DNA from: Ensifer sp. WSM1721 | GTDB lineage: Bacteria > Pseudomonadota > Alphaproteobacteria > Rhizobiales > Rhizobiaceae | Assembly (NCBI RefSeq): GCF_000513895.2 | Contig: NZ_CP165782.1 | Coordinates: forward strand, 3,621,909-3,685,908 | Reading direction: 5' to 3' | DNA length: 64,000 bases | Part shown: in pieces, positions 9,230-18,735 of the stretch | Layout: the number at the start of each line of letters is the position of its first letter | Numbering within the stretch: the first letter of the stretch is position 1 | Program-made: the position numbers and the translations under genes | The notes under the pieces: model-generated | Databases searched by the model: none | What the model saw: only the letters and a program-made list of their open reading frames with translations | What the model was told of the DNA's origin: nothing

Positions 9230-11016
9230 AGGGACTCCAGAAATGTGATCAGGGCTTTGCGGTCGCCCTCTCGCATGGCGGCGAAAGCGTCACGGGCCTT
9301 TTCCGCTTCGCCGCCATGCCAAAGGATGGCCTCCGAAAGATCGCGGGCGCGCCCGTCATGGAGCAGGAAGCTGTGGCCGCTGACGGTCCTTGTCAAGCCG
9401 ATCCCCCAGAGCGGCGGCGTGCGCCATTCGCGCCCGTTGGCGAGGCCGACCTGCTGGCCGTCGGCGAGGCCGGCGCCCATGTCGTGCAGGAGGAAATCGG
9501 AATAGGGCCAGATGAGCTGGAACGCCTGCTCCTTGTGCGGCGCGTCGCGCCGGGTCACGAATTTCGGCGTGTGGCAGGCGGCGCAGCCCGCTTCGTAGAA
9601 AAGCCGCTTGCCCTTCAAGGTTTCAGGGAAGCTCGCCCGACGCCGGGCGGGTACGGCGAGGTTCGAGGAATAGAATGCCACGAGATCGAGCACCGGGGTG
9701 GGCGCTTCGACGGCCCCGAGCCGCGGCTGGACGCCGGTCGGCAGCTTGAGACAGTCTTGCTGCCCGGCCGTGCAATCGCCGTGGCTCAGCTTAAGGTCGG
9801 GCGTGGAAATGCCGAGGTCTATGGCAAAGGCGTCGGCGCTCTGTTGGCGGACGGTCGGGTTCTGCGCCTTCCAGCCGAAGCGGCCGAGCGTAACGCGGCC
9901 CGTCTTGCCGTCGCGCACCAGTGCCGGCCGGCCGCTGATGCCGTCACCATCGCGATCGTCCGGATCGGCGCGGGCCAGGATGTCGGCCTCATGGATGGCC
10001 TCGATCAGGCCCATGCCGATCATCGGTGAGGCGACCCGCGGCGACAGTGTCGTCGTCGGGTCCATCGCGCCGTAACCGAGGTCGCCGACAGAATAATGCG
10101 GTTTCCTGAGCGAGATCGTCTCGCCGCCGGCGAGCGTCACCGGCTCTTCCGTATAGGCGATCCTGACGCGGCCTTCGGCGGCAAGCCCCGGCACGGCGCT
10201 GTCCTGAAGCTGCGCGCCATAAACCGGATCGGGAAAATTGAGTGCCTCGTATGAGGCGATCATCCGGCGCTCGGCATCGTCCCGCGGGGCGCGGGCAAGG
10301 CGGTAGAACATCGAGGTCGCGTCCGTGGCGCCTTCCGGCGGCCGGCCCCGCCCGTCGCGTGGATGACAGCTCTCGCAAGCCCGCGCATTGTAGAGCGGCC
10401 CCAGCCCGTCGGAGGCTTGCGTCGATGAGGGGGAGGAAACCCAGAGCTTCTCGAAGAGCGCCTTGCCGAGCTTGAAGTTCTGCTCGTCCTCGAAGGGAAG
10501 ATTGGCGGAAAACTGGGAAAAGACCTGCCGATCGATCGGCGCGAGCGTCGTGGTAGCACCGCCGGGAAGCGCCTCGAACTGTTCGGCTTTGGAGAAGCCG
10601 GTGGTTGGGCGCGTCACTTTTAAGACGCGCTCGAGGTCCTGTTCGGAAAGGTCGTCACGTTCACACCCCCCTCTGCCCTGCCTCGCATCTCCCCCACAAG
10701 CGGAGAGATCGGCAAGCGGCGATGTCCCGCTTGACCATTCGCGCTGCGCGCGCGCCGCTGAATTCGGCGCCTTCGGCACCTGCGAGCTCACTATCGGGCA
10801 GGGCTCAGCTTCTGGCCAATCTCCCCCCTTGTGGGGGCGATGCCCGGCAGGGCAGAGGGGGATATCAACACCCGCTTTACGGATTTTCGCCGTTGCAAGC
10901 TGATCGGCCTCCGCTCTGGCCGCGGGGCCGGCATCCTTGCCTATCGCCACGACCGTGGAGGCGAGGCCGATAAGCGCGGCGAGCGGCAGCGCGAGGAGGC
11001 GGGCGGTCACGTTCAT
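9226..11016 (-). CDS. Di-haem oxidoreductase family protein (DUF1111) with repeat-derived insert
   Basis: A 596-residue secreted c-type cytochrome. There is a hydrophobic signal segment at residues 8-25, a first haem site CESCH at 214-218 and a second CAACH near 476-480. The large body, including LRKPHYSVGDLGYGAMDP, fits the di-haem oxidoreductase/DUF1111 family. Related proteins occur beside imelysins, and a role in redox change of iron in the periplasm is inferred. Residues of about 52-117 are encoded by a palindromic repeat element (10666-10861) and look unlike the rest: cysteine-, proline- and glycine-rich with no resemblance to the family. The frame stays open across it, so the protein may carry an extra loop before the first haem. 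Confidence 0.85.
   Translation of the reverse strand: MNVTARLLALPLAALIGLASTVVAIGKDAGPAARAEADQLATAKIRKAGVDIPLCPAGHRPHKGGDWPEAEPCPIVSSQVPKAPNSAARAQREWSSGTSPLADLSACGGDARQGRGGCERDDLSEQDLERVLKVTRPTTGFSKAEQFEALPGGATTTLAPIDRQVFSQFSANLPFEDEQNFKLGKALFEKLWVSSPSSTQASDGLGPLYNARACESCHPRDGRGRPPEGATDATSMFYRLARAPRDDAERRMIASYEALNFPDPVYGAQLQDSAVPGLAAEGRVRIAYTEEPVTLAGGETISLRKPHYSVGDLGYGAMDPTTTLSPRVASPMIGMGLIEAIHEADILARADPDDRDGDGISGRPALVRDGKTGRVTLGRFGWKAQNPTVRQQSADAFAIDLGISTPDLKLSHGDCTAGQQDCLKLPTGVQPRLGAVEAPTPVLDLVAFYSSNLAVPARRRASFPETLKGKRLFYEAGCAACHTPKFVTRRDAPHKEQAFQLIWPYSDFLLHDMGAGLADGQQVGLANGREWRTPPLWGIGLTRTVSGHSFLLHDGRARDLSEAILWHGGEAEKARDAFAAMREGDRKALITFLESL
10666..10861. repeat. RIME-like palindromic element inside a coding sequence
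   Basis: Left arm 10666-10713 and right arm 10814-10861 are long inverted copies, both containing CCCCTCTGCCCTGCC and a CCCCCACAAG hairpin part. A central region of about 100 bp separates them. This class is normally intergenic; here it lies within the di-haem oxidoreductase gene, after the signal peptide and before the first haem motif, and adds about 65 codons without a stop. The rest of the gene remains in frame. Confidence 0.85.
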
Positions 11017-11063
11017 CGGACGGGTCGGGCCGCAATCTTCAAGGTGCGGCCCGCCTTTTCAAC

Positions 11064-12344
11064 TTATTGGAAGACGGCGCCAGGATTATCCAGGCTGTCC
11101 GAACCTTCAAGCTCGATCGTACCGAGATCGAGCGCCGCGATGACACGCTCGACGGTTTTCGCCTGGGCGATCAGCCCGTCGATCGCGGCCTGGACGGTGG
11201 CGTTGCCTTCGGCATTGCCTTCGCCGATCATCTGGTCATAGGCCTCGACGGTCTCCGCGCGCTTGGCCATCGCCTGCATCTTCTCGACCGTGGCCGCGAG
11301 ATTGTCCTTCATCTCCTTGTCGAGCGCTGCGTCCTTGGCGGCGACGAGCTCGGACAGCGAGGCGCCGGTGAGCTTGCTGCCGTCGACGCGGGTATATTCG
11401 CCCGTATAGGCCGATTGGATGCCGATCGCGTCGTGCAGATGCGAGTTGTGGGTATCGTCCGAGAAGCAATCGTGCTCCTCTTCCGGGTCGTGCAGCAGCA
11501 GGCCGAGCTTCATGCGCTCGCCGGCAAGCTCTCCGTAAGAGAGCGAGCCCATGCCGGTCAGAATCGCCGCAAGCCCGGCCTTGTGGTCTGCCTCGACCGC
11601 CTTGGTCGCCGCACCGTCGGGCGCCCAGTTCGCGGCCATCTCCTTGAGGTCGGAGACGAGCAGGCTGGAAGCGGCCTTGAGATAGGCCACGCGGCGATCG
11701 CAATTGCCGTTGGTGCAGGCCTTGGTGTCGAAATCGGTATAGGGCCGGTTGCCTGCGCCTGCGCCGGTGCCGTTCAGGTCCTGGCCCCAGAGCAGGAATT
11801 CGATCGCGTGATAGCCGGTCGCGACATTCGCCTCGATGCCCGCCGCCTCCTGCAGCGTGCCGGAGAGGAACTCGGGCGTGATGTTCGTCGCGTCGACGTC
11901 CTTGCCGTCGATCTTGATCGTCTTGTTGGCGATCACATTGGCCACGAAGAGGGCGTTTTCGTCGCTCTCGGTACCATAGCTCGGATCGACATAGTCGATC
12001 AGGCCTTCGTCGAGCGGCCAGGCATTCACCTTGCCTTCCCACTCGTCGACGATCGTATTGCCGAAGCGGTAGACCTCGGTCTCCTGATAGGGGTTGCGCG
12101 CCTTGAGCCAGGCTTCACGAGCGGCCTTCAGCGTCGCTTCGCTTGGGGTCGCGATCAGTGCGTCAACGGCCTTGTCGAGCGCTTCAGCCGTCGTCAGCGC
12201 GTCCTCATACTTGGCGTGCGCGATCGCCGCATAGTGTTTGACGACCGCGGCGGCGTCGGTCGCCGCATGCGCCGGCTGCAAGGCCAGCGCCGACGTCGCC
12301 GTCATCAGTGCCAGCGCGGCGCCGCGGATGAAATTCTTGCTCAT
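11064..12344 (-). CDS. Imelysin-family iron-regulated periplasmic protein (IrpA-like)
   Basis: A 426-residue protein with a signal peptide (ending QPAHA, about residue 27) and a complete imelysin signature G-Y-H179-A-I-E182 followed by FLLWGQDLNG. Family members (IrpA, insulin-cleaving metalloprotease, EfeO M75 domain) are periplasmic or outer-membrane iron-related proteins. The start at 12344 has AAGGAGAG as ribosome site. It is the first gene of the minus-strand cluster imelysin, di-haem oxidoreductase, imelysin. The 153-base upstream gap holds a possible iron-responsive site (12441-12457). The H and E of the motif are intact, unlike the second paralogue. Confidence 0.87.
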   Translation of the reverse strand: MSKNFIRGAALALMTATSALALQPAHAATDAAAVVKHYAAIAHAKYEDALTTAEALDKAVDALIATPSEATLKAAREAWLKARNPYQETEVYRFGNTIVDEWEGKVNAWPLDEGLIDYVDPSYGTESDENALFVANVIANKTIKIDGKDVDATNITPEFLSGTLQEAAGIEANVATGYHAIEFLLWGQDLNGTGAGAGNRPYTDFDTKACTNGNCDRRVAYLKAASSLLVSDLKEMAANWAPDGAATKAVEADHKAGLAAILTGMGSLSYGELAGERMKLGLLLHDPEEEHDCFSDDTHNSHLHDAIGIQSAYTGEYTRVDGSKLTGASLSELVAAKDAALDKEMKDNLAATVEKMQAMAKRAETVEAYDQMIGEGNAEGNATVQAAIDGLIAQAKTVERVIAALDLGTIELEGSDSLDNPGAVFQ

Positions 12345-12440
12345 GACCCTCTCCTTTTGCTTGTCGGTCGAGCGCACGGCTCAGGCCCGGGAAAGCGCAG
12401 AAGTCATGGACCAAAAGCAAACTGGTGTCAAAGTGTATAG

Positions 12441-12457
12441 TTTAGAACGCTTTCAAT
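12441..12457. promoter_or_regulatory. Possible Irr-type iron-control site upstream of imelysin gene
   Basis: TTTAGAACGCTTTCAAT has one perfect half (TTTAGAA) of the rhizobial ICE/Irr-box pattern, as I recall it (TTTAGAA-N3-TTCTAAA), and a degraded second half. It lies about 97 bases before the start of the first imelysin gene, where an operator would be expected. The match is weak and the assignment rests on the iron-related context. Confidence 0.3.
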
Positions 12458-12498
12458 CTGCAATTCCCGCTGGCGGAGATGGCCCTGCAGCGGCGTCC

Positions 12499-13788
12499 CT
12501 ATCCCTTTCTGCCCATCAGGCAGAAGAAGAAGCCGTCGGTTTCGGTCGACGCCGGCGTCAGCGTGACGGTCTTCATGTCGGCCGACCAGGGCTGCGGCTT
12601 GTCGGTTCCGAAAAGCGCCGCCCAGCTATCGGCAGCCGAGAGGATCTCGTATTCCGGATTGTCCTCACAGAAGCCGTAGACCTGCGACTCGTTTTCCTCC
12701 GGAAGCACGGAGCAGGTGACGTAGATCAGGTGACCGCCCGGGCGCACGAACTGGGCGGCGCCGGCGAGCGCTTCCTCCTGCTGCGCCAGCCGCTCCTCCA
12801 GGTTCTTTTGCGTGAGGCGCCATTTCGTGTCCGGGCGGCGCCGCCACGTCCCAGTGCCGGTGCAGGGTGCATCGACGAGTACCCGGTCGCAGCGGCCGAC
12901 GAGGGAGCTGAGCGACTCGGCCGATTCATGCACCTGCACATTACGAGTGCCTGCGCGCTTCAGCCGTTCGATGATCGGCGCCAGCCGCTTGCGGTCGGCG
13001 TCGTAGGCGTGGACCTGGCCCTTGTTGTTCATCGCGGCCGACATCGCGAGCGTCTTGCCGCCGCCGCCGGCGCAATAGTCGAGCACCTGCTCGCCCTCTT
13101 GCGGCAAGACGAGATCGGCGACGATCTGCGAGCCCTCGTCCTGGACCTCGAACCAGCCCTTCTGGAAGGAGATTTCCGCCGTCACGTTCGGCAAGCGCGA
13201 GGCGCCCTCGCCGGCGGGGATGCGTACGCCATGGCGGGCGATCGCCGCGGGCTCCGCGCCGCTGCGCTCCAGCGCCTTCAACACCTTCTCGCGCGTCGCC
13301 TTCAGCGTGTTGACCCTGAGATCGAGCGTCGGCCGGCCGGCAAGCGCCTTCGCCTCGGCAAGCCAGTCGTCCGAGAAGTTCTCCTCGAAGGAGGGCTGAA
13401 CCCATTCCGGTATATCGCCCTGCACGTAGAGCGGCGCATCTTCGAGCCGGCGCTCCCTGAAGGCCGTCATCATGGCTCCCGAAGGAGCCTCTGGGGCGAA
13501 CTTGTCGTCCGCGAGCTCCGCCGCGAGAGCGTCGACGCTAAAGCCCCATTGCCGGTACATGACGGCGTGGCCAAGGGCCGTGGCGCTGTCGCTGTCCATG
13601 AGATAGGCGTGGGAGAGTTTCATCCGCAGCGCATCGTAGACGATGTTGCCGATGGCGGCGCGGTCGCCGGAGCCGGCGAAGCGATGGGAGAGGCCCCAAT
13701 CCTTGAGCGCGTCGGCGACGGGGCGCTTTCGCTTTTCGATATCGTCAAGAACCTCGATGGCTCCCGAGAGCCTTCCGCCCAAACGCAT
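12499..13788 (-). CDS. RsmB/NOP-family RNA (cytosine-5) methyltransferase
   Basis: A 429-residue SAM-dependent methyltransferase. The N-terminal helical domain (AIEVLDDIEKRKRPV, GDRAAIGNIVYDALR) resembles the NusB-like RsmB fold. The Rossmann part has the SAM-binding DYCAGGGGKTLAMSAAM, the catalytic-motif DAPCTGTGTWRRRPD and the nucleophile-bearing TCSVLPEEN. It methylates cytosine-5 in rRNA or tRNA; the exact site is not deducible. The ATG at 13788 begins the conserved part; the frame is open further upstream. Confidence 0.88.
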   Translation of the reverse strand: MRLGGRLSGAIEVLDDIEKRKRPVADALKDWGLSHRFAGSGDRAAIGNIVYDALRMKLSHAYLMDSDSATALGHAVMYRQWGFSVDALAAELADDKFAPEAPSGAMMTAFRERRLEDAPLYVQGDIPEWVQPSFEENFSDDWLAEAKALAGRPTLDLRVNTLKATREKVLKALERSGAEPAAIARHGVRIPAGEGASRLPNVTAEISFQKGWFEVQDEGSQIVADLVLPQEGEQVLDYCAGGGGKTLAMSAAMNNKGQVHAYDADRKRLAPIIERLKRAGTRNVQVHESAESLSSLVGRCDRVLVDAPCTGTGTWRRRPDTKWRLTQKNLEERLAQQEEALAGAAQFVRPGGHLIYVTCSVLPEENESQVYGFCEDNPEYEILSAADSWAALFGTDKPQPWSADMKTVTLTPASTETDGFFFCLMGRKG

Positions 13789-13917
13789 CTTCGATGAACT
13801 CCTTTTTCGCCGTGGTAGCGGCGATGGCATCGAAGAGCAAGACGGCGGCCGCATTATGTGCGGGGCGATTGCCCGTGCAGGCCAGCCCGCCCGAGGGGCG
13901 GGCGGGCGCGTGATCGA

Positions 13918-14292
13918 TCAGGAATTGATGACCTGGTAGCAGATGCTGGCGGTGCCGGAGCGGATCATGCCGATCCGGGAGGCGGCGGCCTTGGAGAGAT
14001 CGATCACCCGGCCACGGATGAACGGGCCGCGATCGTTGATCCGCACGACGACGGACTTGCCGTTGCGCTTGTTCGTCACCTGCACCTTGGTGCCGAACTT
14101 CAGGCTGCGATGGGCGGCGGTCAGGTGGGCCGCGTTCATTCTTTCGCCGGACGCCGTTTTGGAGGAAAGCGCGTACCAGGATGCCCCGCCGCAACCGTTG
14201 CCTGCCGCCTGACTATCGGATGCCGAGACCAACCCCATCCCGACGGTGAATAGCGCTGCCGCGGCAGCAGTCTTGATTTTCGCTGGCTTCAA
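13918..14292 (-). CDS. RlpA-like double-psi beta-barrel protein
   Basis: A small (124-residue) exported protein. It has an N-terminal signal segment (to about SDSQA), then [19 protein letters not shown] and the RlpA-type core [24 protein letters not shown], which includes the conserved N-D-R-G-P and D-L-S motifs. RlpA proteins are septal lytic transglycosylases acting on denuded glycan strands; this short form lacks the C-terminal SPOR domain of E. coli RlpA. Two cysteines (near residues 34 and 118) may form a disulfide. Confidence 0.85.
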   Translation of the reverse strand: MKPAKIKTAAAAALFTVGMGLVSASDSQAAGNGCGGASWYALSSKTASGERMNAAHLTAAHRSLKFGTKVQVTNKRNGKSVVVRINDRGPFIRGRVIDLSKAAASRIGMIRSGTASICYQVINS

Positions 14293-14754
14293 GCGATGCC
14301 CCCTTCGGTTTGAAGATGTTGTAAGTTCCCTTGCTGATCGAGCTAATTGGGGTCAAAAATGGCGAAAACGTGCTTCAACCGTTAAACTTTCATTAGGAAT
14401 TATTGAAAAGCGGTAAAATTTAAAATGAGACATAGGTTTGAATTATTTTAGAAGGCTGTGCGAATCCCTTTGGAATCAGCAACTAAACGTTTCCGACGGC
14501 GCCCGGCGGCGGTGAGCTGGCCTTGGCATGAAAAAAAATCATTAAAAATTTCGATCCGCTTGAATTTTAATGAACCATGATGGTCGAAATTGCGCTACTA
14601 TCGTCATGGTTGCATAAAAAGGCAAAGTATAGGCGGAATATTGACAGCAACGGCGTGTCAAGCTGAGTCGGCCGGAATCGTTACTTCCGCAAGTTCCTCC
14701 GAACATGCTTTTATCCGCAGACGATATTCTGACCGGAGAAGTGTAAGGGTGGTT
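14293..14754. other. AT-rich intergenic region without recognised gene
   Basis: This stretch of about 460 bases separates rlpA (minus strand, start at 14292) from the downstream end of an SDR-type gene. It is clearly richer in A/T than the surroundings, with runs such as AAAAAAAATCATTAAAAA near 14530. It presumably holds the rlpA promoter. I found no convincing open frame, tRNA or terminator hairpin; an unannotated small RNA cannot be excluded. Confidence 0.5.
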
Positions 14755-15630
14755 CTACTGCTGCCGCCAGGCGCCCGTCGCCCATAGCTGTGCAAGCGAA
14801 ACGCGATAGTTCGGGAAAGCGAATTCGAAGCCGGCGTTGCGGAGCCGCGCATTCGAAACACGCTTGTTCTCGCCGTAGAACGAGCGCGCCATCGGCGACA
14901 TCTCGGCCTTCTCGAAGGGGATTTCCGGCAGCGGCTCGACGCCCATCAGCCGCGCGGCTTCGGCGACGACGTCCTGCGGCGGCGCGGGTTCGTCGTCGGT
15001 CACGTTGAAGACCCCGCCCATGCCGCGCTGAGCGAGGAAGGCCGTGGCGGCACCGATATCCTCGACGCGGATGCGGTTGAACACCTGGTTCGGCTTTATG
15101 ATACGGCGCGCCGTGCCTTCGGCGAGGTTGCGGAAGGCGTTGCGGCCAGGCCCGTAAATACCGGCAAGCCTGAGCACCGCGACCGGAATGCCCTGCCTCG
15201 CGCCGTGTTCGAGCCAGGCATCTTCCGCCTCGACCCGCTCGCGGGAGCGCTCGGAGACGGGCTTGACCGGCGTGTCCTCGGTCACCCACGCGCCGCCGTG
15301 GTCGCCATAGACGCCGACGGTGGAAAGATAGCCTACCCATTCAAGCCTCGGCAGCAGCTGGCCAAGCGGCGGCGTGCCAGCGCGGAACATCGGGTCGCCG
15401 TCGCTTCCCGGCGCGATGGACTGGATGAGGTGCGTGGCCCTGCCCATGGCATCGGCAAGCTCTGGCGAAATCTCGTTTCCGCCGAAGAGCAGCGGCTCGA
15501 TGCCGGCGGCCTTGAGGTCCGCGAGCTTCTCCGGCGAGCGGGTCGTTCCGGTTACCGATTGCGCGGCGGGTGCGAGCGCCTTGGCGATCGCCGTACCGGA
15601 GTAGCCGGCGCCAAGAATCAGGACATGCAT
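14755..15630 (-). CDS. NAD(P)-dependent epimerase/dehydratase-like SDR protein
   Basis: A 291-residue extended-type SDR. The N-terminal nucleotide-binding motif is [14 protein letters not shown], followed by a mid-region [14 protein letters not shown] with Ser and Tyr of the active site and [10 protein letters not shown]. Closest in style to YeeZ-like sugar-nucleotide-type oxidoreductases; the substrate is unknown. The ATG at 15630 has an AGGAGTGA ribosome site and lies inside the end of queG (13-bp overlap), so it belongs to the GST-queG unit. Confidence 0.8.
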   Translation of the reverse strand: MHVLILGAGYSGTAIAKALAPAAQSVTGTTRSPEKLADLKAAGIEPLLFGGNEISPELADAMGRATHLIQSIAPGSDGDPMFRAGTPPLGQLLPRLEWVGYLSTVGVYGDHGGAWVTEDTPVKPVSERSRERVEAEDAWLEHGARQGIPVAVLRLAGIYGPGRNAFRNLAEGTARRIIKPNQVFNRIRVEDIGAATAFLAQRGMGGVFNVTDDEPAPPQDVVAEAARLMGVEPLPEIPFEKAEMSPMARSFYGENKRVSNARLRNAGFEFAFPNYRVSLAQLWATGAWRQQ

Positions 15631-16790
15631 CGGCTCACTCCTGCCATTTCCCATTCCGAAAGAACCTCGTTGTCGGTTTCAGGCCCGCATTGTCGGGCGA
15701 AGGCGGCTAGATCGCCCGGCGGCATCAGCTGCGAAAGCGCCCAGACCGCCATTCCCCTAACGGTCGGCGAAGCGTCGGCCGTGAGCGCCTTGCAGACCGG
15801 TATCAAGTTCTTCTCACCGGAATTGCCGGCCGCGATCAAGACATTTCTGATGAAGCGGTCGCGCCCGATGCGCTTCACCGGCGAGCCCGAGAAGAAGCTG
15901 CGAAAGGCTGCATCATCGAGCGTCAGAAGGAAGGAGAGCTCCGGTGCCCTGAGTTCCTCGCGCGCCTTGAGCTTCATTTCCGATGCCGACTGCGCGAACT
16001 TGTTCCACGGACAGACGGCAAGACAGTCGTCGCAGCCATAGATGCGGTTGCCGATCAGCGGGCGCAGTTCAGCCGCGATCGGACCCTTATGCTCGATCGT
16101 CAGGTAAGATATGCAGCGCCGCGCATCGATCTGATAGGGCGCCGGAAAGGCATTCGTCGGACAGATGTCGAGACAGGCCCGGCAGGAGCCGCAGTGGTCC
16201 CGCTCGGGTTCATCGAGGTCCAGATAGGCAGTCGTGAACAGGCTGCCGAGAAACAGCCAGGAGCCGAATTCGCGACTGACGAGATTGGTGTGCTTGCCCT
16301 GCCAGCCGATGCCGGCCTTTTCCGCAAGCGGCTTCTCCATGACCGGGGCGGTGTCGACGAAGACCTTCACGTCCTCGCCGGCGCGGGCGCCAAAGCGCGT
16401 CGCGATCTCCTTCAATCTGCCTTTGACGACATCATGATAGTCGCGGTTCTGGGCATAGACGGAGATCGCGCCGCGGTCGCGTCTGGCGAGAATTGCACGC
16501 GGATCATCTTCGGGACCATAGTTCATGCCGAAGAGGGCGATCGAACGGACATCGCCCCAGAGCACGCGCGGATCAGAGCGGCGCTCGGCCGTCTCGGCAA
16601 GCCAATCCATCGTGCCGTGACAGCCGGCGGCAAGGAATTGCCGCAGCCGATCCGGTGTATGCGGTATGGCGTCCGGGTGCGTGATACGACAGATGTCGAA
16701 GCCTTTGGCTGCGGCTTCCTCCTTCAGGAAGGCGGTGAGTGTCCGTCGTTTCCTGCCCTGGTTCTCCGCCTGTGCAGCGTCGCCGGGCAT
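15618..16790 (-). CDS. queG: Epoxyqueuosine reductase
   Basis: A 390-residue cobalamin- and iron-sulfur-dependent reductase that makes queuosine from epoxyqueuosine at position 34 of GUN tRNAs. Features are an N-terminal QueG domain ([36 protein letters not shown]), the first 4Fe-4S motif [12 protein letters not shown] and the second [13 protein letters not shown]-terminal HEAT-like part follows ([15 protein letters not shown]). The start at 16790 follows AAGGAC and the GST stop by 10 bases; the much longer upstream frame overlaps the GST gene and is not used. Confidence 0.93.
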   Translation of the reverse strand: MPGDAAQAENQGRKRRTLTAFLKEEAAAKGFDICRITHPDAIPHTPDRLRQFLAAGCHGTMDWLAETAERRSDPRVLWGDVRSIALFGMNYGPEDDPRAILARRDRGAISVYAQNRDYHDVVKGRLKEIATRFGARAGEDVKVFVDTAPVMEKPLAEKAGIGWQGKHTNLVSREFGSWLFLGSLFTTAYLDLDEPERDHCGSCRACLDICPTNAFPAPYQIDARRCISYLTIEHKGPIAAELRPLIGNRIYGCDDCLAVCPWNKFAQSASEMKLKAREELRAPELSFLLTLDDAAFRSFFSGSPVKRIGRDRFIRNVLIAAGNSGEKNLIPVCKALTADASPTVRGMAVWALSQLMPPGDLAAFARQCGPETDNEVLSEWEMAGVSRCMS

Positions 16791-16800
16791 GATAATGTCC

Positions 16801-17493
16801 TTAGAAGTCAAGATCCGCATAATGCGAGACGGGGGTGACGCCGCGCACGCGCTCGGCAAGCAGCGGCCGGAAGGACGGGCGCGATTTGAGCCGCTGGTAC
16901 CATTCCTTGGCGGCGGGGAATTCCGACCAGTCGATTTCACCGAGATAGTCGAGCACGGAGATCGCGGCGGCGGCGGCGAGATCCGCATAGGAGATGCGGT
17001 CACCAGCAAGCCAGGGCCGCGACCCGGCGAGCCAGGAGAGATATTTCATATGCTGGCGGATATTGCTGCGCGACGTGCGGAGGATCTTCGAGTCCGGCGC
17101 GCCGCCGCCCTGATCGGGGGTCATCTGCAGCTTGAAGATACGCTCGCGCACGAGCGGGCGCGTCACGTCGGCTTCCATTTTCTGCAGGAACCATTCGGTG
17201 AGCCGGCGGATTTCGGCGCGCTGGAAGGGATCCTCGGCCAAGAGCCGGCGGTCGCGCTTCATGATACCGCTGGTCTCGTCGAGATATTCCGAGATGATCG
17301 TCGCGCCGCACAGCGCGCGCATGCTGTCATCGACATAGACCGGCAGCGTACCGGCCGGATTCAGCGCCAGAAAGTCCCGGCGGTTCTCCCAAGGCTGTTC
17401 CTCGCTCAGTTCCGTCTGATAGCCATATTCTGAGAGAATAAGGCGTACGAACCGCGAGGCGGAGGACATGGGGTGATGATACAGTGTCGGCAT
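16801..17493 (-). CDS. Glutathione S-transferase family protein
   Basis: A 230-residue two-domain GST. The N-terminal thioredoxin-like part begins [18 protein letters not shown], with [12 protein letters not shown] carrying the conserved cis-proline. The all-helical C-terminal part has [23 protein letters not shown], the N-capping Asp motif. It uses glutathione for conjugation or thiol transfer; the substrate is unknown. It is the first gene of a GST-queG-SDR unit and is divergent from uppP. Confidence 0.88.
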   Translation of the reverse strand: MPTLYHHPMSSASRFVRLILSEYGYQTELSEEQPWENRRDFLALNPAGTLPVYVDDSMRALCGATIISEYLDETSGIMKRDRRLLAEDPFQRAEIRRLTEWFLQKMEADVTRPLVRERIFKLQMTPDQGGGAPDSKILRTSRSNIRQHMKYLSWLAGSRPWLAGDRISYADLAAAAAISVLDYLGEIDWSEFPAAKEWYQRLKSRPSFRPLLAERVRGVTPVSHYADLDF

Positions 17494-17649
17494 CGATGAT
17501 CAGATTGCAGCTGTTTTCGGGGATGTCAGCGTCGCGGCATATGCAACTGGCCACGGCTTGCTACAACGAGCTATAGGTAGTTGCGGTGGCAAACACAAGA
17601 GAATCGACTTTCTCCTCCCAAATCCAAGTATATCAGGAACTTCTCATAC

Positions 17650-18456
17650 ATGGCGGATCAATCGATCGTAAGCGCGCTCGTTCTCGGGCTCATTGAAGGG
17701 CTGACGGAGTTCATCCCGGTCTCGTCGACGGCGCATGTGCTGCTCGCCGGACACTTCCTCGGATTCCGGTCGCCCGGAAATACGTTCGCTGTTCTTATCC
17801 AGCTCGGCGCCATACTGGCGATCCTGCTCGTCTATTTCCAAAAGCTCCTGTCGATCGCGCTCGCCCTGCCGACGAGCATCAAGGCTCGACGCTTTGTCTT
17901 CTCGGTTCTGCTCGCCTTCCTGCCTGCGGCGCTCATCGGCGCGGCGGCGCATGGCTTTATCAAGTCGGTTCTTTTTGAAACACCGATGCTGATCTGCATC
18001 GTGCTGATCGTCGGCGGCATCATCCTCTACGCCATCGATCACCTGCCGCTCTCGCCGCGCTACACCGATGTCTTCGACTATCCGCCGTCGCTGGCGCTGA
18101 AGATCGGCCTGTTCCAGTGCCTGGCGATGATCCCGGGGACGTCGCGCTCCGGCGCCACCATTGCCGGCGCCCTGCTGATGGGGACCGACAAGCGTTCGGC
18201 CGCGGAATTTTCCTTCTTCCTCGCCATGCCGACCATGCTGGGCGCTTTCACGATCGATCTTTACAAGAACCGCGACGCGCTCTCCTTCGACGATGTCGGT
18301 CTGATCGCCGTCGGCTTCATCGCTGCCTTCGTCGCCGGGATTTTCGTCGTGCGTTCGCTGCTCGACTTCGTCTCGCACCGCGGCTTCACGCCTTTCGCGA
18401 TCTGGCGCGTCGTCGTCGGCACCGCCGGGCTCATCGGCCTTTGGCTGTTCGGATAG
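17650..18456 (+). CDS. uppP: Undecaprenyl-diphosphate phosphatase
   Basis: A 268-residue polytopic inner-membrane protein (BacA family) that recycles undecaprenyl diphosphate to the monophosphate lipid carrier for peptidoglycan and polysaccharide export. The signature regions are present: [20 protein letters not shown] near the N-terminus and the [10 protein letters not shown] motif near residue 165. Several hydrophobic helices fill the remainder. The ATG at 17650 starts the conserved part; the frame extends upstream without similarity. A strong hairpin follows the stop codon. Confidence 0.95.
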   Translation: MADQSIVSALVLGLIEGLTEFIPVSSTAHVLLAGHFLGFRSPGNTFAVLIQLGAILAILLVYFQKLLSIALALPTSIKARRFVFSVLLAFLPAALIGAAAHGFIKSVLFETPMLICIVLIVGGIILYAIDHLPLSPRYTDVFDYPPSLALKIGLFQCLAMIPGTSRSGATIAGALLMGTDKRSAAEFSFFLAMPTMLGAFTIDLYKNRDALSFDDVGLIAVGFIAAFVAGIFVVRSLLDFVSHRGFTPFAIWRVVVGTAGLIGLWLFG

Positions 18457-18469
18457 TGAAAAAAATAAA

Positions 18470-18501
18470 GCCGCATGCGTTTCTTGCGAAACGCATGCGG
18501 C
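18470..18501. terminator. Strong hairpin after uppP
   Basis: A 14-bp perfect stem (GCCGCATGCGTTTC paired with its complement) around a TTGC loop starts 14 bases after the uppP stop codon. An A-rich tract precedes it on the plus strand, so it would work best as a terminator for minus-strand transcripts, but it probably ends uppP transcripts too. Confidence 0.65.
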
Positions 18502-18573
18502 CCCTGGCCCCCGCCAATAAACTGAAATTCCTGCCTCTTATCCGCGCCCGGAACCTCGAGGCACGGCCCGGCT

Positions 18574-18735
18574 TCACTCGCCGGAAAGATCGACCGAAGC
18601 CGTCGTGCACGGGTCCACGCCATAGGCCGGCGCGCAGCCCTTGCTGCTGCTCGCGACGGTGCCCGGTGCCATGAATGAGCCAGCCAAAATGATCAGTGCC
18701 GCAGACGCAAAAAAAATTGCGATCGACTTGCCCAT
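18574..18735 (-). CDS. Small exported or membrane-anchored protein of 53 residues
   Basis: A small frame beginning MGKSIAIFFASAALIILAGS, a clear hydrophobic signal or anchor segment. A short tail follows with two cysteines (SKGCAPAYGVDPCTTASV). I do not recognise a family. It has no strong ribosome site, and a longer in-frame version starting at 18831 exists but lacks a signal at its start. The uppP hairpin lies just downstream on this strand and fits as its terminator. Function unknown. Confidence 0.5.
   Translation of the reverse strand: MGKSIAIFFASAALIILAGSFMAPGTVASSSKGCAPAYGVDPCTTASVDLSGE

Noticed and set aside
8088..12042. Long antisense frames opposite the imelysin cluster
   Set aside because: They shadow the coding frames of the real genes and have no family features.
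14590..14787. Small plus-strand frame in the A/T-rich region
   Set aside because: No domain, poor start context and overlap with the end of the SDR gene on the other strand.
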